A stretch of 64,000 nt of DNA from Achromobacter sp. AONIH1 (GCF_002902905.1 NZ_CP026124.1:1302001-1366000); one strand, 5' to 3'; counted from the first letter of the stretch, positions 35,958-45,227 are shown. Numbers and translations are program-made. Notes: a model not told the origin generated them from the letters alone.

Positions 35958-37220
35958 TCAGAACACCCGTCCCTGCTCGAACTCGGTGGTCGTGCCGTTC
36001 AGGTGATAGTCGCCCAGCACGCGCGCCTTGTGGCTCAACGGGTTGTGGCTGAAGATCGTGCGCAGGTTGCGCCAGTGCCGGTCCAGTTGCAAGGCGGACG
36101 AGGTGGCCGACGCGCCGCCCGCCTCGAACAGCTGCTGGCCGGCGTGCAGCGCGAGCTTGCTGACGATGAGCTGCGTCTTGGCCGTGGCCAGCCCGCCCTG
36201 CAGCACGATGGCCTGGGCGTCGGGCGCGCGCCGCCGGATGGCTTGCGCGCCGCGTTCCAGCTCGCGGGCCGTGTCGCGCACCAGCGCGTCGATGGCATGG
36301 CTGTGCGCCGCGATATCGCCGATGGCCTGCTGGATGAAGGGATCGTCGCGGGCCGCGTCCGCGCTGCTGTGCAGGGCCGCGCGGCCCTTGCTGCGCACGT
36401 AGTCCCGGGTTTCCCGTACCAGCGCCCGCACGATGCCGGCGGCCGTCGCCACCAGCACCAGCTGGCGCCAGGCGGAAATGTGATGGCTGGGCAGTCCCAG
36501 CTCGCGCAGGGACACGCGCTGCAGTTCGGATTCCTCGACGCGGGCATCGTGCAGCAGCAGGCTGCCGCTGGCCGTCAGGCGCTGGCCGAAGCCGTCCCAG
36601 TCGTCCACGATCTCCAGGCCCGGGCGGTCCAGCGGCAGGATCACGGTGACGGGCTGGTCCTGCTCGTCGATGGCGGCGATGTAGGCGTAGTCGGCGTACA
36701 GGGTGCCGGTCGAGTAGTACTTGCGGCCGTTCAGGCGGTAGTGGCCGTCCTGGCGCGTCAGCCGCGTGGTGATGAGGCCGGGTTTGGGCGTGCCCTGTTC
36801 CGTCGAGGCGCCGCCGAACAGCTTGCCGGCCAGGATGCGGCCGAACTGCTGCCGCACGTGTTCGTCCGCCGGCAGCACGCGCCACAGCGCGGACACGTTG
36901 TAGTGCAGGCGCAGCGCGTGTGGCACGTTGGAGTCGGCGGCGGCCAGCGTGATGATGGCCTCGGCCACGTCCTCCAGCGTGCCGTCCGGCCCGCCATGCT
37001 CGGCCGGCACCAGCAGCGCGCCCAGGCCCGACGCGCGCACGGCGTCGAAGGCGTCGAAGGGCAGGCGCCGCTCGCGTTCGCGCGCCACGGCGCCGGCGAG
37101 CAGGGCCTCGGCCTGGCCCGGCAGGCTGGCGAGGATATCGTCGCGGCGCCAGGCGGGGCGGCCCGCCGTCCTGTCCCGCGCGCTGGCCGAGGGGCGGTCT
37201 GTCGTCGATGTCGCGGTCAT
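35958..37220 (-). CDS. Acyl-CoA dehydrogenase-fold flavoenzyme, SfnB/DszC-like
   Basis: A 420-residue flavoprotein of the acyl-CoA dehydrogenase fold. It lacks the clear catalytic-Glu context of true dehydrogenases and matches the SfnB/DszC group, which are FMNH2-dependent monooxygenases or sulfur-acquisition oxidoreductases: LLVPAEHGGPDGTLEDVAE, FGGASTEQ, YSTGTLYADYAYI and DRHWRNLRTIFSHNP. The conserved RHWRNxRT near the C-terminus is typical of this group. It starts 4 bases after the aldo/keto reductase stop, forming a two-gene operon. Confidence 0.85.
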   Translation of the reverse strand: MTATSTTDRPSASARDRTAGRPAWRRDDILASLPGQAEALLAGAVARERERRLPFDAFDAVRASGLGALLVPAEHGGPDGTLEDVAEAIITLAAADSNVPHALRLHYNVSALWRVLPADEHVRQQFGRILAGKLFGGASTEQGTPKPGLITTRLTRQDGHYRLNGRKYYSTGTLYADYAYIAAIDEQDQPVTVILPLDRPGLEIVDDWDGFGQRLTASGSLLLHDARVEESELQRVSLRELGLPSHHISAWRQLVLVATAAGIVRALVRETRDYVRSKGRAALHSSADAARDDPFIQQAIGDIAAHSHAIDALVRDTARELERGAQAIRRRAPDAQAIVLQGGLATAKTQLIVSKLALHAGQQLFEAGGASATSSALQLDRHWRNLRTIFSHNPLSHKARVLGDYHLNGTTTEFEQGRVF

Positions 37221-37224
37221 GCTG

Positions 37225-38262
37225 TCATTCCTCCGTTGCGGCGCGTGTGGCCGGTGCGGCGTAAGGCACGCGGCCTTCCACCGGGTGTCCGGGATCGGTG
37301 AAGCCGGGCGTGGACGGATGGCCGGCGGCCACCAGGCTGTCCACCAGCGCCTCGTCCTCGGCGGTGAAGACGTAGTCGAGCGCGTTGGCGTAGGACTCCC
37401 ATTGCTCGATGGTGCGCGGGCCGGCGATGGCGCTGGTCACCAGCCGGTTGTTGAGCACCCAGCCCAGCGCGAACTGCACGGGATCGATGCCCTTGGTGTC
37501 GAGGTAGTCGCGGATGCGGCGGGCGATGCGCAGCGATTCCGGTCGCCACTCCGTTTCCAGCAGCCGCCTGTCCTGGCGCGCCGCGCGCGTGCCTTCGGCC
37601 GGCGGCTGGTCGGGGTCGTACTTGGCCGTGAGCACGCCGCGCGCCAGCGGGCTGTAGGACACCACGCCCACGCCATAGGCCGCCGCGGCCGGAAGCTGCT
37701 CGGCCTCGGCGCTGCGGTTGACGAGGTTGTACAGCGGCTGGCTGGCCACGGGCCGGTCGATGCCCTCGGCGTCGGCCAGGTGCGCCGCTTCGGCGATGCG
37801 CCACCCACGGAAATTCGACACGCCGAAATAGCGCAGCTTGCCGGCGCGGACCAGGTCGCCGATGGCGCGCACGGCCTCGCCCAGCGGGGCGTTGAAGTCG
37901 GCGCGGTGGAAGTACAGGATGTCGAGGTAATCGGTGCCCAGCCGGCGCAGACTGCCTTCCACGGCCTGGATGATCCACTTGCGGGAGGTGCCCCGGTCGT
38001 TGGGGCCCTCGCCCAGCGGGTTGGCGAACTTGGTGGCCAGCACCCAGTCGTCGCGGTCGTGCCGGATGGCGCGGCCCACGACTTCCTCGGTGCGGCCCTT
38101 CTGGTAGACGTCGGCGGTGTCGATGAAGTTGACGCCCCGGGCCTTGGCCCGCGCGATGATCTCGTGGGAAGTGGGTTCGTCCGTGGGGCCGCCGAACATC
38201 ATGGTGCCCAATGCCAGGCGGGATACTTTCAGGCCGCTGCGGCCCAGGTAGCGATAGCTCAT
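37225..38262 (-). CDS. Aldo/keto reductase
   Basis: A 345-residue NADPH-dependent reductase with the full AKR tetrad: Asp and Tyr in NFIDTADVYQKG, Lys in VLATKFANP, His in ILYFHRADF. Cofactor motif SAIAGPRTIEQW is present. The start at MSYRYLGRSGLKVSRL is typical of the family; the upstream extension is not conserved and covers regulatory repeats. It is the first gene of the operon with the SfnB-like enzyme. The carbonyl substrate is unknown. Confidence 0.93.
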   Translation of the reverse strand: MSYRYLGRSGLKVSRLALGTMMFGGPTDEPTSHEIIARAKARGVNFIDTADVYQKGRTEEVVGRAIRHDRDDWVLATKFANPLGEGPNDRGTSRKWIIQAVEGSLRRLGTDYLDILYFHRADFNAPLGEAVRAIGDLVRAGKLRYFGVSNFRGWRIAEAAHLADAEGIDRPVASQPLYNLVNRSAEAEQLPAAAAYGVGVVSYSPLARGVLTAKYDPDQPPAEGTRAARQDRRLLETEWRPESLRIARRIRDYLDTKGIDPVQFALGWVLNNRLVTSAIAGPRTIEQWESYANALDYVFTAEDEALVDSLVAAGHPSTPGFTDPGHPVEGRVPYAAPATRAATEE

Positions 38263-38470
38263 GTTCTCAGGTCGGGAAGGATTTTGACGTGGTGTGCGCA
38301 ACCCCTCGAGGCTAGGCAGCGAGGCCGCGCGCGTCAAAGACCGAGTGCTCATTAGCAATCTGCTCATTAGCAACCAACCCGGCGCATGTGGCCGTTGCCC
38401 CGCGAGCGTTGCCGCGCGAACGTTACCGCCGCAGCCGCTGCGGGAAATACAACAGCCGCGCATCCGCTTC
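38263..38470. other. Intergenic region between divergent AKR and rtcB genes
   Basis: This gene-free stretch holds the tandem 13-bp repeat at 38346-38373 and GC-rich sequence. Nothing else was recognised. The rtcB promoter candidate follows at 38471. Confidence 0.5.
38346..38373. repeat. Perfect tandem 13-bp repeat, likely operator of the AKR-SfnB operon
   Basis: TGCTCATTAGCAA occurs at 38346-38358 and 38361-38373, a 15-base period. It lies 84 bases upstream of the AKR start. The reverse complement contains TTGCTAA, which also occurs once at 30324-30330 within the divergent promoter of the monooxygenase/transporter block. Confidence 0.6.
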
Positions 38471-38500
38471 TTGAGCAATGCCGCCATCGGGTCTTAGAAT
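38471..38500 (+). promoter_or_regulatory. Candidate sigma70 promoter of rtcB
   Basis: TTGAGC (38471-38476) and TAGAAT (38495-38500) are spaced by 18 bases, giving 4 of 6 and 5 of 6 consensus matches. The implied leader is about 80 bases. Confidence 0.4.
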
Positions 38501-38587
38501 TGCGGCTTCCTCCTGGCGCTGCTGCTGGGGGTACCAGAGCCTTCCGGAACACGGAGGCATGTGTGTGCCTGCAAGGTAGCAGCGAAA

Positions 38588-39979
38588 GTGAAGAACATTT
38601 CCCGACTTCAATCCGCCCTGAAACGTCAGGGCATCCTGGTGGAACGCCGGCATGGCGCGTACCACCTCAGCAATCAACACGCGCAGGCATCCGTCCTGCT
38701 TCCCGAGGCCCTTCCGCTGGAAGAAAAGGCCGTGGACCAGCTATTGGCCTTCGCCTCGGTGCGCTCGCCCGACGCGCACCATGGCGTCTGCAAGGCCTGC
38801 GCCACGCCGGACTTCCATCCGGGCAGCGTGGCGCCGGTGGGCACCATCGTGGCCACGGACGCCGAATTCGTCATCCCCGCCGCCATCGGCACGGACATCA
38901 ATTGCGGTATGCGCCTGCTGACCACCGGCCTGAAGCAGGCCGCCGTCGAGGCGCGCAAGCCGGAACTGCTGCGCGGGCTGACTCGCGTGCTGCTGGAGAA
39001 CGGCCGCAACGTGCCGGTCCCCGGCCGCGCGTTCCGCGCCCTGTTCGATGACGGTCCGCAGGCCTTCATCGAGCGGCTGTCGTCCGAGGGCCTGTGGGCG
39101 CGCGCGGACCGCGATCAGCTGCAGGCCGAACTCGCGCAGTGCGTGAGCCTGGCCGATTTCGGCGGCGCGGCCCGCTACGCGCCGGAAGGCATGGTGGGCA
39201 GCCGCGAGACGATTCGCGATCCCGGCCTGGGCACGCCCGGCGGCGGCAATCACTTCGTCGAGTTGCAGGTCGTCGACGAGATCCTGGATCGGCACGCCGC
39301 CTACGCGGCGGGGCTGGTCAAAGGCGAGGTGGTCGTGATGATCCACACCGGCTCGCGCGACGTGGGCTTTCACGTCGGCAGCCGTTGGATGGACCGCGCG
39401 CGCGCCGCCTGGCCCAAGGGCCTGAAGCATCCGGACAGCAAGCTCTATGGGTTGGCCGGCGAACTGGCGGACGAGTACCTGACCGCCATGGGCACGGCGG
39501 CCCGATATGCCTGGGCCAACCGCATGGTGCTGGGCGAGATGGTCAGGCAGGAAATGGAGGCCGCTGTCGGCGGCCTGCGCGCCCGCCTGGTGGTCGACGT
39601 GCCGCACAACGTGGTGCTGCGCGAGCAGGGGCTGAACATCCATCGCAAGGGTGCGACGCCGGCGCGCGCGGGCGACCTGGCGCTGATTCCCGGCTCCATG
39701 GGCGACTTCAGCTTCGTGGCCAGCGGCCTGGGCAATGCCGACTGGCTCTGGTCGTGCAGCCACGGCGCGGGCCGCAGCGTGCGGCGGCAGGCCGTGCGCC
39801 GCATGAAGCAGGAATCCGCGTCGGGCACCTGGCAGTGCGTGACCCTGCGCGAAGAGCGCAGGATCGAGGAGGCGCCGCAGGCCTACAAGCCGATCGGCCC
39901 CGTGCTGGAAGCGCAGGAGCAGGCGGGACTGATCCGATCCGTCGCGCGGCTGCGGCCGTGGGTGACGTTCAAGGCATGA
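38588..39979 (+). CDS. rtcB: RtcB family RNA ligase
   Basis: RtcB seals RNA with 2',3'-cyclic phosphate or 3'-phosphate and 5'-OH ends using GTP and Mn2+. The protein (463 residues from the GTG at 38588) keeps every catalytic motif: ATPDFHPGSVAPVG, the Asp/Cys of GTDINCGMR, GGGNHFVEL, MIHTGSRDVG, the His of VDVPHNVV, and the guanylated His of SCSHGAGR. An extra 60-residue N-terminal region (ISRLQSALKRQGILVERR) replaces the usual short start. A GTG at 38561 with a GGAGG site only 3 bases away is an alternative start. No RtcA, RtcR or RNA-repair partner is adjacent. Confidence 0.9.
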   Translation: MKNISRLQSALKRQGILVERRHGAYHLSNQHAQASVLLPEALPLEEKAVDQLLAFASVRSPDAHHGVCKACATPDFHPGSVAPVGTIVATDAEFVIPAAIGTDINCGMRLLTTGLKQAAVEARKPELLRGLTRVLLENGRNVPVPGRAFRALFDDGPQAFIERLSSEGLWARADRDQLQAELAQCVSLADFGGAARYAPEGMVGSRETIRDPGLGTPGGGNHFVELQVVDEILDRHAAYAAGLVKGEVVVMIHTGSRDVGFHVGSRWMDRARAAWPKGLKHPDSKLYGLAGELADEYLTAMGTAARYAWANRMVLGEMVRQEMEAAVGGLRARLVVDVPHNVVLREQGLNIHRKGATPARAGDLALIPGSMGDFSFVASGLGNADWLWSCSHGAGRSVRRQAVRRMKQESASGTWQCVTLREERRIEEAPQAYKPIGPVLEAQEQAGLIRSVARLRPWVTFKA

Positions 39980-40001
39980 GACAGGACGAAGGCGCGGCGG
40001 C

Positions 40002-40631
40002 CTACAGCGGCCGCTTGCGCGTCGGTATCTCTTCCACGTCGCTGCACACCGCCAGCACCTCGGCGGGCTGCTTGCTCAAGGTCAGGTACACGTGGCCGAT
40101 GCCGCTGTCGAAGTAGGCCGATTCGAGCTTGCCCAGCACCACGCTGTCGCCGTTCTCGAACTGGATGCGGACCTTGCCGGCCAGCACCAGCACGAATTCC
40201 TGGCCAGGGTGGCGGATGTAGTCGTCGAATTCCACCACTTCGCGGGAAGTGATGGTGGCCCAGATCGGGATCATCTTCTTGCCCGGATACTCGCCCATGA
40301 GCAGGCGGTGGTGGTAGTTGGGCGTGATGTAGTCGCGCGCCTCGATCAGGCTGTTCTTCACATAGGTGGGCGCGACCTGCGTGGGCGAGGCGTCGCCGGG
40401 CATGAACAGGCGCGTCATGTCGATGCGCAGCGCGCGCGCCAGGGCGGCGAACTTCTCGTAGCTGAGCGCGATCTGGCCGAGTTCGGCCTTGGACAGCGTG
40501 GACACCGCGATGCCCGAGGCGCGCGACAGCGCCTGCAGGGTCATCTTCTGGGCCTTGCGCTCGGCGCGCAGGCGGGCGCCCATTTCTTCCTTGCCTACGA
40601 TGGCGGGGGGAGCGGGTTTGGCAGCTGCCAT
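40002..40631 (-). CDS. XRE-family regulator with C-terminal cupin domain
   Basis: A 209-residue regulator: HTH at about 18-75 (GARLRAERKAQKMTLQALSR, GIAVSTLSKAELG) and a cupin sensor domain at about 110-195 (HPGQEFVLVLAGKVRIQFEN). Proteins of this architecture commonly control amino-acid or D-amino-acid catabolic genes. It is the last gene in the minus-strand order of the D-amino-acid peptide cluster, 128 bases beyond the deacylase, so it probably regulates that operon. Confidence 0.88.
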   Translation of the reverse strand: MAAAKPAPPAIVGKEEMGARLRAERKAQKMTLQALSRASGIAVSTLSKAELGQIALSYEKFAALARALRIDMTRLFMPGDASPTQVAPTYVKNSLIEARDYITPNYHHRLLMGEYPGKKMIPIWATITSREVVEFDDYIRHPGQEFVLVLAGKVRIQFENGDSVVLGKLESAYFDSGIGHVYLTLSKQPAEVLAVCSDVEEIPTRKRPL

Positions 40632-40759
40632 GGGCGGTTGGGCGTATCAGGTTCTTGGGGCGGCCGGGCCCGCAGGCCCTGCCGCGTGTAAGCGGATTGT
40701 AGCGTCGCGGGGTCCGGTCTCCGGGGCCCGCCGCCCGTAGAGAGGGCGGCGGCCTTCGT

Positions 40760-42211
40760 CTACGCCTCGGGGCCCCGGCCCAGCACGCGGCCCGGATGCC
40801 GGCCGGTGAAGGCATGCTCGCGCCAGACCGGCGCGCCGTTGACGTACACCGAATGGATGCCGGCGGCGCGTTCGGTGGGGCGCTCGAACGAGGCGGCGTC
40901 GGCGATGCGGGCCGGATCGAACACCGTCAGATCGGCGTAGCAGCCGGGCTGGACCTGGCCGCGTCCGGCCAGGCCGAACTTGGCGGCGGTCAGGCCGGTC
41001 ATTTTCCAGACGGCGGTCTCCAGCGGGAACAGGCCCAGGTCGCGGGAATAATGGCCGAGCACGCGCGGGAAGGTGCCCCACAGGCGCGGATGCGGCCGCT
41101 CGTCATGCGGCAGGCCGTCGGAGCCAATCATGGTGGGCGGGAAGGACAGGATGCGCTGCACGTCGCCCTCGTCCATCATGAAATAGATGGCGCCGGCGGG
41201 CTGCAGTTCGTCGACCACGTCGTACTTGGACTTGCCGCGCTCGGCCGCCACCTCGTCCAGCTCGCGCCCGGTCAGTTCGGGGCAGGGCTTGCACCAGGTG
41301 ATGATCACGCGGCCAGCCAGCAGCACGCGGTCTTTCTTGAGCATGGTTGAGCCGGCCACGTAGGGATAGGCGTCCAGCGACACGTCCTGCGCGGCCATGG
41401 CGCGCTCGATCAGCGCCAGCGTTTCCGTGGAGCGGCCGAAGTTGGGCTGGCCGGCCAGCTTGTGGTGCGAGATCACCACGGGCACGTCCAGCTCGCGGCC
41501 GATGCGGAAGGTCTCTTCCAGCGCCGGCACGATGTGCTCGCCCTCGTCGCGCATATGGGTGGCGTAGATGCCGCCGTGCGTGGCCAGCGGCCGGCAGACC
41601 TCGATGATCTCCTCGGTGGTGGCATGGGCGGCGGGCGGGTAGAAGGTGCCGGTGGAGACGCCGATGGCGCCGCTGGCCATCGCTTCCTCGGCCAGCGCGC
41701 GCATGGCGTCGATCTCGGCCGGCGTGGCCGGGCGATGCAGGTCCGGCATGACGGCGGCGCGCAGCGTCGAGTGGCCGACCATGCAGGCTGCATTGACGGC
41801 GGCGGGCGTGGCGCGCAGCGCGTCCAGGTAGTCGGCGAAGCGGGTGAACTTGTACGAGCCGCCCTCGTCCAGCAGGTCCAGCGGCGCCGGCGGCGCGGGA
41901 TGCGCGAGCGGCGCCAGGCTGATGCCGCAGTTGCCGGTGACCACGGTGGTGACGCCCTGCGAGATCTTGGGCGTCATGTCGCGCCGGCGCAGCAGGTAGT
42001 TGTCGTCGTGCGTGTGCGAGTCGATGAAGCCGGGCGCGACCACCAGGCCGGACACGTCGATGCGTTCGCGCGCGGCCGCGCCGCTCAGGTCGCCCACGGC
42101 GGCCACGCGGTCGCCGCGCACGCCCACGTCGGCCTTGACGCCGGGCGTGTTGCTGCCGTCGATGACGGTGCCGCCGGCGAGGATGTAGTCATAGGGGTGG
42201 GTATCTGGCAT
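40760..42211 (-). CDS. N-acyl-D-amino-acid deacylase (amidohydrolase superfamily)
   Basis: It hydrolyses N-acyl-D-amino acids to the free D-amino acid. The 483-residue protein has the D-aminoacylase start YDYILAGGTVIDGSNTPG, the metal-binding FIDSHTHDD, the conserved TVVTGNCGISLAPL with the metal-bridging Cys, and the C-terminal DLTVFDPARI of the amidohydrolase composite domain. A later His pair (VVISHHKLAG) and the C-terminal Asp of MIGSDGLPHD are present. It lies in the same direction as, and 44 bases after, the Dpp-like ATPase. Confidence 0.92.
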   Translation of the reverse strand: MPDTHPYDYILAGGTVIDGSNTPGVKADVGVRGDRVAAVGDLSGAAARERIDVSGLVVAPGFIDSHTHDDNYLLRRRDMTPKISQGVTTVVTGNCGISLAPLAHPAPPAPLDLLDEGGSYKFTRFADYLDALRATPAAVNAACMVGHSTLRAAVMPDLHRPATPAEIDAMRALAEEAMASGAIGVSTGTFYPPAAHATTEEIIEVCRPLATHGGIYATHMRDEGEHIVPALEETFRIGRELDVPVVISHHKLAGQPNFGRSTETLALIERAMAAQDVSLDAYPYVAGSTMLKKDRVLLAGRVIITWCKPCPELTGRELDEVAAERGKSKYDVVDELQPAGAIYFMMDEGDVQRILSFPPTMIGSDGLPHDERPHPRLWGTFPRVLGHYSRDLGLFPLETAVWKMTGLTAAKFGLAGRGQVQPGCYADLTVFDPARIADAASFERPTERAAGIHSVYVNGAPVWREHAFTGRHPGRVLGRGPEA

Positions 42212-42255
42212 GGCGGGCTCCGGCGGAATTGGCGATAGGTGATGCGGATGCGGGT

Positions 42256-43218
42256 TCAGACGAAATGACAGGCCACCTGCTGGCCCGGCGCGATCTCGCG
42301 CTGCGCCGGCGCTTCCTCGGCGCAGCGCGGCGCGGCCTGCGGGCAGCGGGTGCGGAAGGCGCAGCCGGACGGCGGCGACAGCGGGCTGGGGATCTCGCCC
42401 TTGAGCACCTGCGCGGGCCGGCGTTCGCCCTGGCGCGCCGACGGCACCGAGGCCATCAGCGCGCGCGTGTACGGATGCGCCGGCCGGCTGAAGACGGCGT
42501 CGCGCGGACCGGTCTCGACGATCCTGCCCAGGTACATGACGGCGACGTGATGGCTGATGTGCCGCACCACGCTCAGGTCGTGCGAGATGAAGACATAGGT
42601 CAGGCCCAGGTCGCGCTGCAGGTCCATCAGCAGGTTGATGACCTGCGCCTGCACCGACACGTCCAGCGCCGACACCGGCTCGTCGCAGACGATCAGCGCC
42701 GGTTCCAGCGCCAGCGCGCGCGCGATCACGATGCGCTGGCGCTGGCCGCCGGAGAACTCGTGCGGATAGCGCTCGGCGGCGTCGGGCCGCAGGCTGACGC
42801 GGGCCAGCAGCTCGGCCACGCGTTCGCGGATGGCGGCGCGGCCGTGGCCGAAATTGCGCAGCGGTTCGCCGATGATGTCGCGCACGCGCATGCGCGGGTT
42901 CATCGACGAGAACGGATCCTGGAAGATGAACTGCATGCGCCGGCGCATGGCGCGCAGCTGCTCGCCGTTCATCGCGGCCAGGTCCTGGCCTTCGAGCAGG
43001 ATGCGGCCCTCGGTCGGATCAGTCAGCCGGATCAGGCACTTGCCGGTGGTGGACTTGCCGCAGCCGGATTCACCGACCAGGCTCAAGGTCTGGCCGCGCG
43101 GCACCGACAGCGAGACGCCATCGACCGCGCGCAGGACGCGTCCGCCGTCGACCGGGTAGTGTTTTTTCAGGCCGCTGACGTCCAGCATGGGCGAGGCGGC
43201 GGAAATCGGAGTGTCCAT
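42256..43218 (-). CDS. Dipeptide ABC transporter ATP-binding protein, DppF-like
   Basis: A 320-residue ATPase with Walker [16 protein letters not shown], signature [12 protein letters not shown], Walker [13 protein letters not shown] and the C-terminal oligopeptide-transport zinc-like segment ([15 protein letters not shown]). It is the second ATPase of the importer. One base separates it from the preceding ATPase stop. Confidence 0.94.
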   Translation of the reverse strand: MDTPISAASPMLDVSGLKKHYPVDGGRVLRAVDGVSLSVPRGQTLSLVGESGCGKSTTGKCLIRLTDPTEGRILLEGQDLAAMNGEQLRAMRRRMQFIFQDPFSSMNPRMRVRDIIGEPLRNFGHGRAAIRERVAELLARVSLRPDAAERYPHEFSGGQRQRIVIARALALEPALIVCDEPVSALDVSVQAQVINLLMDLQRDLGLTYVFISHDLSVVRHISHHVAVMYLGRIVETGPRDAVFSRPAHPYTRALMASVPSARQGERRPAQVLKGEIPSPLSPPSGCAFRTRCPQAAPRCAEEAPAQREIAPGQQVACHFV

Positions 43219-43219
43219 G

Positions 43220-44332
43220 TCAGTGTTCCTTGACGCTACGCGCCATGCCCGATGCTGGCACCGGTGCGACTTCGCGGGGCCGCGCGGAGCCGGCTTCGCC
43301 GGTCCGCGGCGGCGCCCCCTTGAGGGGGAAGCGCGCAGCGCTTCGGGGGTGGGCTTCCGCCCTTGCCCAGCACCAGCTGCGGTGACGCTCGGCGGCGTCG
43401 ACGGCCGGCGGAATTTCCTCGGTACAGCGCGGCATCGCCTGCGGGCAGCGCGCGGCGAAGGCGCAGCCGCGCGACTCGGGCGTGATCACCGGCACGATGC
43501 CGGGCAGCTCGGCCAGCCGGACGTCGTGCCCCTGGCCGTCGGCGAAGGCCGGCAGCGAGCGGATCAGGGCCTGCGTGTAGGGATGCTGCGGACGGTCCAG
43601 CACGTCGTCCACGCTGCCTTCCTCGACCTTGCGGCCGGCGTACATCACGATGACGCGCTGGCACATCTGCGCCACCACGCCCAGGTCGTGCGTGATCAGC
43701 ACGATGGCCGTGCCCAGCCGCGCCTGGATGTCGCGCAGCAGGTGCAGGATCTGGGCCTGGATGGTCACGTCCAGCGCCGTGGTGGGCTCGTCGGCGATCA
43801 GCACCTTGGGCTGGCAGGCCAGCGCCATCGCGATCATGGCGCGCTGGCGCATGCCGCCGGACAGCTGGTACGGGTATTCATGCACGCGGCGGGCCGGATC
43901 GGAGATCTGCACCAGGTCCAGCAGCCGCTCGGCCTGCGCCAGCGCCTCGCGCCGCGACAGGCCCTGGTGCAGCGTCAGCGATTCGGCGATCTGGCGGCCG
44001 ATGGTGAGTACGGGGTTGAGCGAGGTCATCGGCTCCTGGAAGATCATCGACAGCTGGTTGCCGCGGATGGCGCGCATGGCCTTCTCGGGCAGCGCCAGCA
44101 GATCCTGGCCCGCGAATTCGATGGCGCCGCCGGCGACGCGGCCGGGCGCGCGCAGCAGCCGCATGATGGACAGCGAGGTGACGCTCTTGCCGCAGCCGGA
44201 TTCGCCGACCAGGCCCAGCGTCTCGCCGGGCAGCAGATCGAACGACAGGCCGTTGACGGCCACCGTGGTGGTCTCGTCGCCATCGAAACAGGTGGTCAGG
44301 TCGCGCACGCGCAACACGGGTTCGGTTCGCAT
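43220..44332 (-). CDS. Dipeptide ABC transporter ATP-binding protein, DppD-like, with repeat-derived tail
   Basis: A 370-residue ATPase with Walker [16 protein letters not shown], signature [12 protein letters not shown], Walker [12 protein letters not shown] and the usual C-terminal Cys segment ([15 protein letters not shown]). The family normally ends soon after the HRSWCW position. Here about 49 further residues, rich in Arg, Ala and Pro, are encoded by a GC-rich repeat element at 43268-43353 and by its flank. The tail is probably non-functional and reflects repeat insertion that removed the original stop. Confidence 0.92.
   Translation of the reverse strand: MRTEPVLRVRDLTTCFDGDETTTVAVNGLSFDLLPGETLGLVGESGCGKSVTSLSIMRLLRAPGRVAGGAIEFAGQDLLALPEKAMRAIRGNQLSMIFQEPMTSLNPVLTIGRQIAESLTLHQGLSRREALAQAERLLDLVQISDPARRVHEYPYQLSGGMRQRAMIAMALACQPKVLIADEPTTALDVTIQAQILHLLRDIQARLGTAIVLITHDLGVVAQMCQRVIVMYAGRKVEEGSVDDVLDRPQHPYTQALIRSLPAFADGQGHDVRLAELPGIVPVITPESRGCAFAARCPQAMPRCTEEIPPAVDAAERHRSWCWARAEAHPRSAARFPLKGAPPRTGEAGSARPREVAPVPASGMARSVKEH
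43268..43353 (-). repeat. GC-rich palindromic repeat inside the 3' end of the DppD-like gene
   Basis: Two nested hairpins are visible: an arm-loop-arm CCGG-CTTCG-CCGG flanked by CCGCG/CGCGG, and GCGCCCCCTTGAGGGGGAAGCGC-type pairing in the second half. The second half resembles the repeat at 35797-35878. Its reading frame is open and becomes the C-terminal tail of the ATPase. Confidence 0.6.
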
Positions 44333-44340
44333 GGGCGCTC

Positions 44341-45216
44341 CTAGAGTTTCTTGGCCAGGCGCGGATCCAGCATGTCGCGCAGCCCGTCGCCCACCAGGTT
44401 GACGGCCAGCACGGTCACGCCCAGGAACAGGCCGGGGTAGAGGATGATGTGGAACGCCACCGCCACGAAGTTGCGGCCCTCGGCCATGATGTTGCCCCAG
44501 CTGGGCGTGTGCGGCGGAATGCCCACGCCCAGGAAGCTCAGCACCGCCTCGGTCAGGATGGCCGAGGCCGCGATGAAGGTGGCCTGCACCATCAGCGGCG
44601 CGAACAGGTTGGGCAGGATGTGGCGCAGCAGGATGGCCGGCACGCGCGTGCCGGACGCCACCGCCGCCTCGATGTAGGGCTGCTCGCGGATGGTCAGCAC
44701 CAGCGCGCGCACCAGCCGCACCACGCGCGGGATTTCCGGGATCACGATGGCGATGACGACGGTGCCCAGGCCGCCCTTGAGCGTGGCCATCAGCGCGATC
44801 GCCAGCAGCACGCCGGGGATGGCCATCAGCCCGTCCATGACGCGCATGATCAGCGCGTCGACGCGGCGGAAGTAGCCGGCCAGCATGCCCAGCGCCACGC
44901 CGATCACGGTGGACGCCAGCGCCACCGCCGCGCCGACCAGCAGCGAGACCCGCGCGCCCCAGATGGTGCGCGAGTACACATCGCGGCCCAGCGCGTCGGT
45001 GCCGAACAGGTGCTCGGCCGAGGGCGGTTTCATGCGCGCCAGCGGGTCGATGTCCTGCGGATCGATGGTGGCCAGCCAGGGCGCGGCCAGCGCCGCCAGC
45101 GCCAGCAGGATCAGGATGGCGCAGCCCAGGTACAGCGTCGGATGGCGCCGCAGCGAACGCAGCGCGCGGCGGCCGGCGGGCTTGCGCGCCGGCAGCGGAA
45201 TTGAGGTCGTGGTCAT
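44341..45216 (-). CDS. Dipeptide ABC transporter permease, DppC-like
   Basis: A 291-residue permease with an Arg-rich N-terminus, the LFGTDALGRDVYSRTIWGARVSL motif region, and the EAA loop around EAAVASGTRVPAILLRHILPN. About six helices. The start at MTTTSIPLP is chosen because the upstream frame runs antiparallel to the DppB stop region and lacks hydrophobic character. The ATPase gene starts 8 bases after its stop. Confidence 0.94.
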   Translation of the reverse strand: MTTTSIPLPARKPAGRRALRSLRRHPTLYLGCAILILLALAALAAPWLATIDPQDIDPLARMKPPSAEHLFGTDALGRDVYSRTIWGARVSLLVGAAVALASTVIGVALGMLAGYFRRVDALIMRVMDGLMAIPGVLLAIALMATLKGGLGTVVIAIVIPEIPRVVRLVRALVLTIREQPYIEAAVASGTRVPAILLRHILPNLFAPLMVQATFIAASAILTEAVLSFLGVGIPPHTPSWGNIMAEGRNFVAVAFHIILYPGLFLGVTVLAVNLVGDGLRDMLDPRLAKKL

Positions 45217-45227
45217 GGCGGCCCCGT

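Noticed and set aside
35862..37301. Plus-strand frame of about 479 codons opposite the SfnB-like gene
   Set aside because: The minus-strand product has full flavoenzyme motifs. The plus frame has none and extends beyond the minus gene's start.
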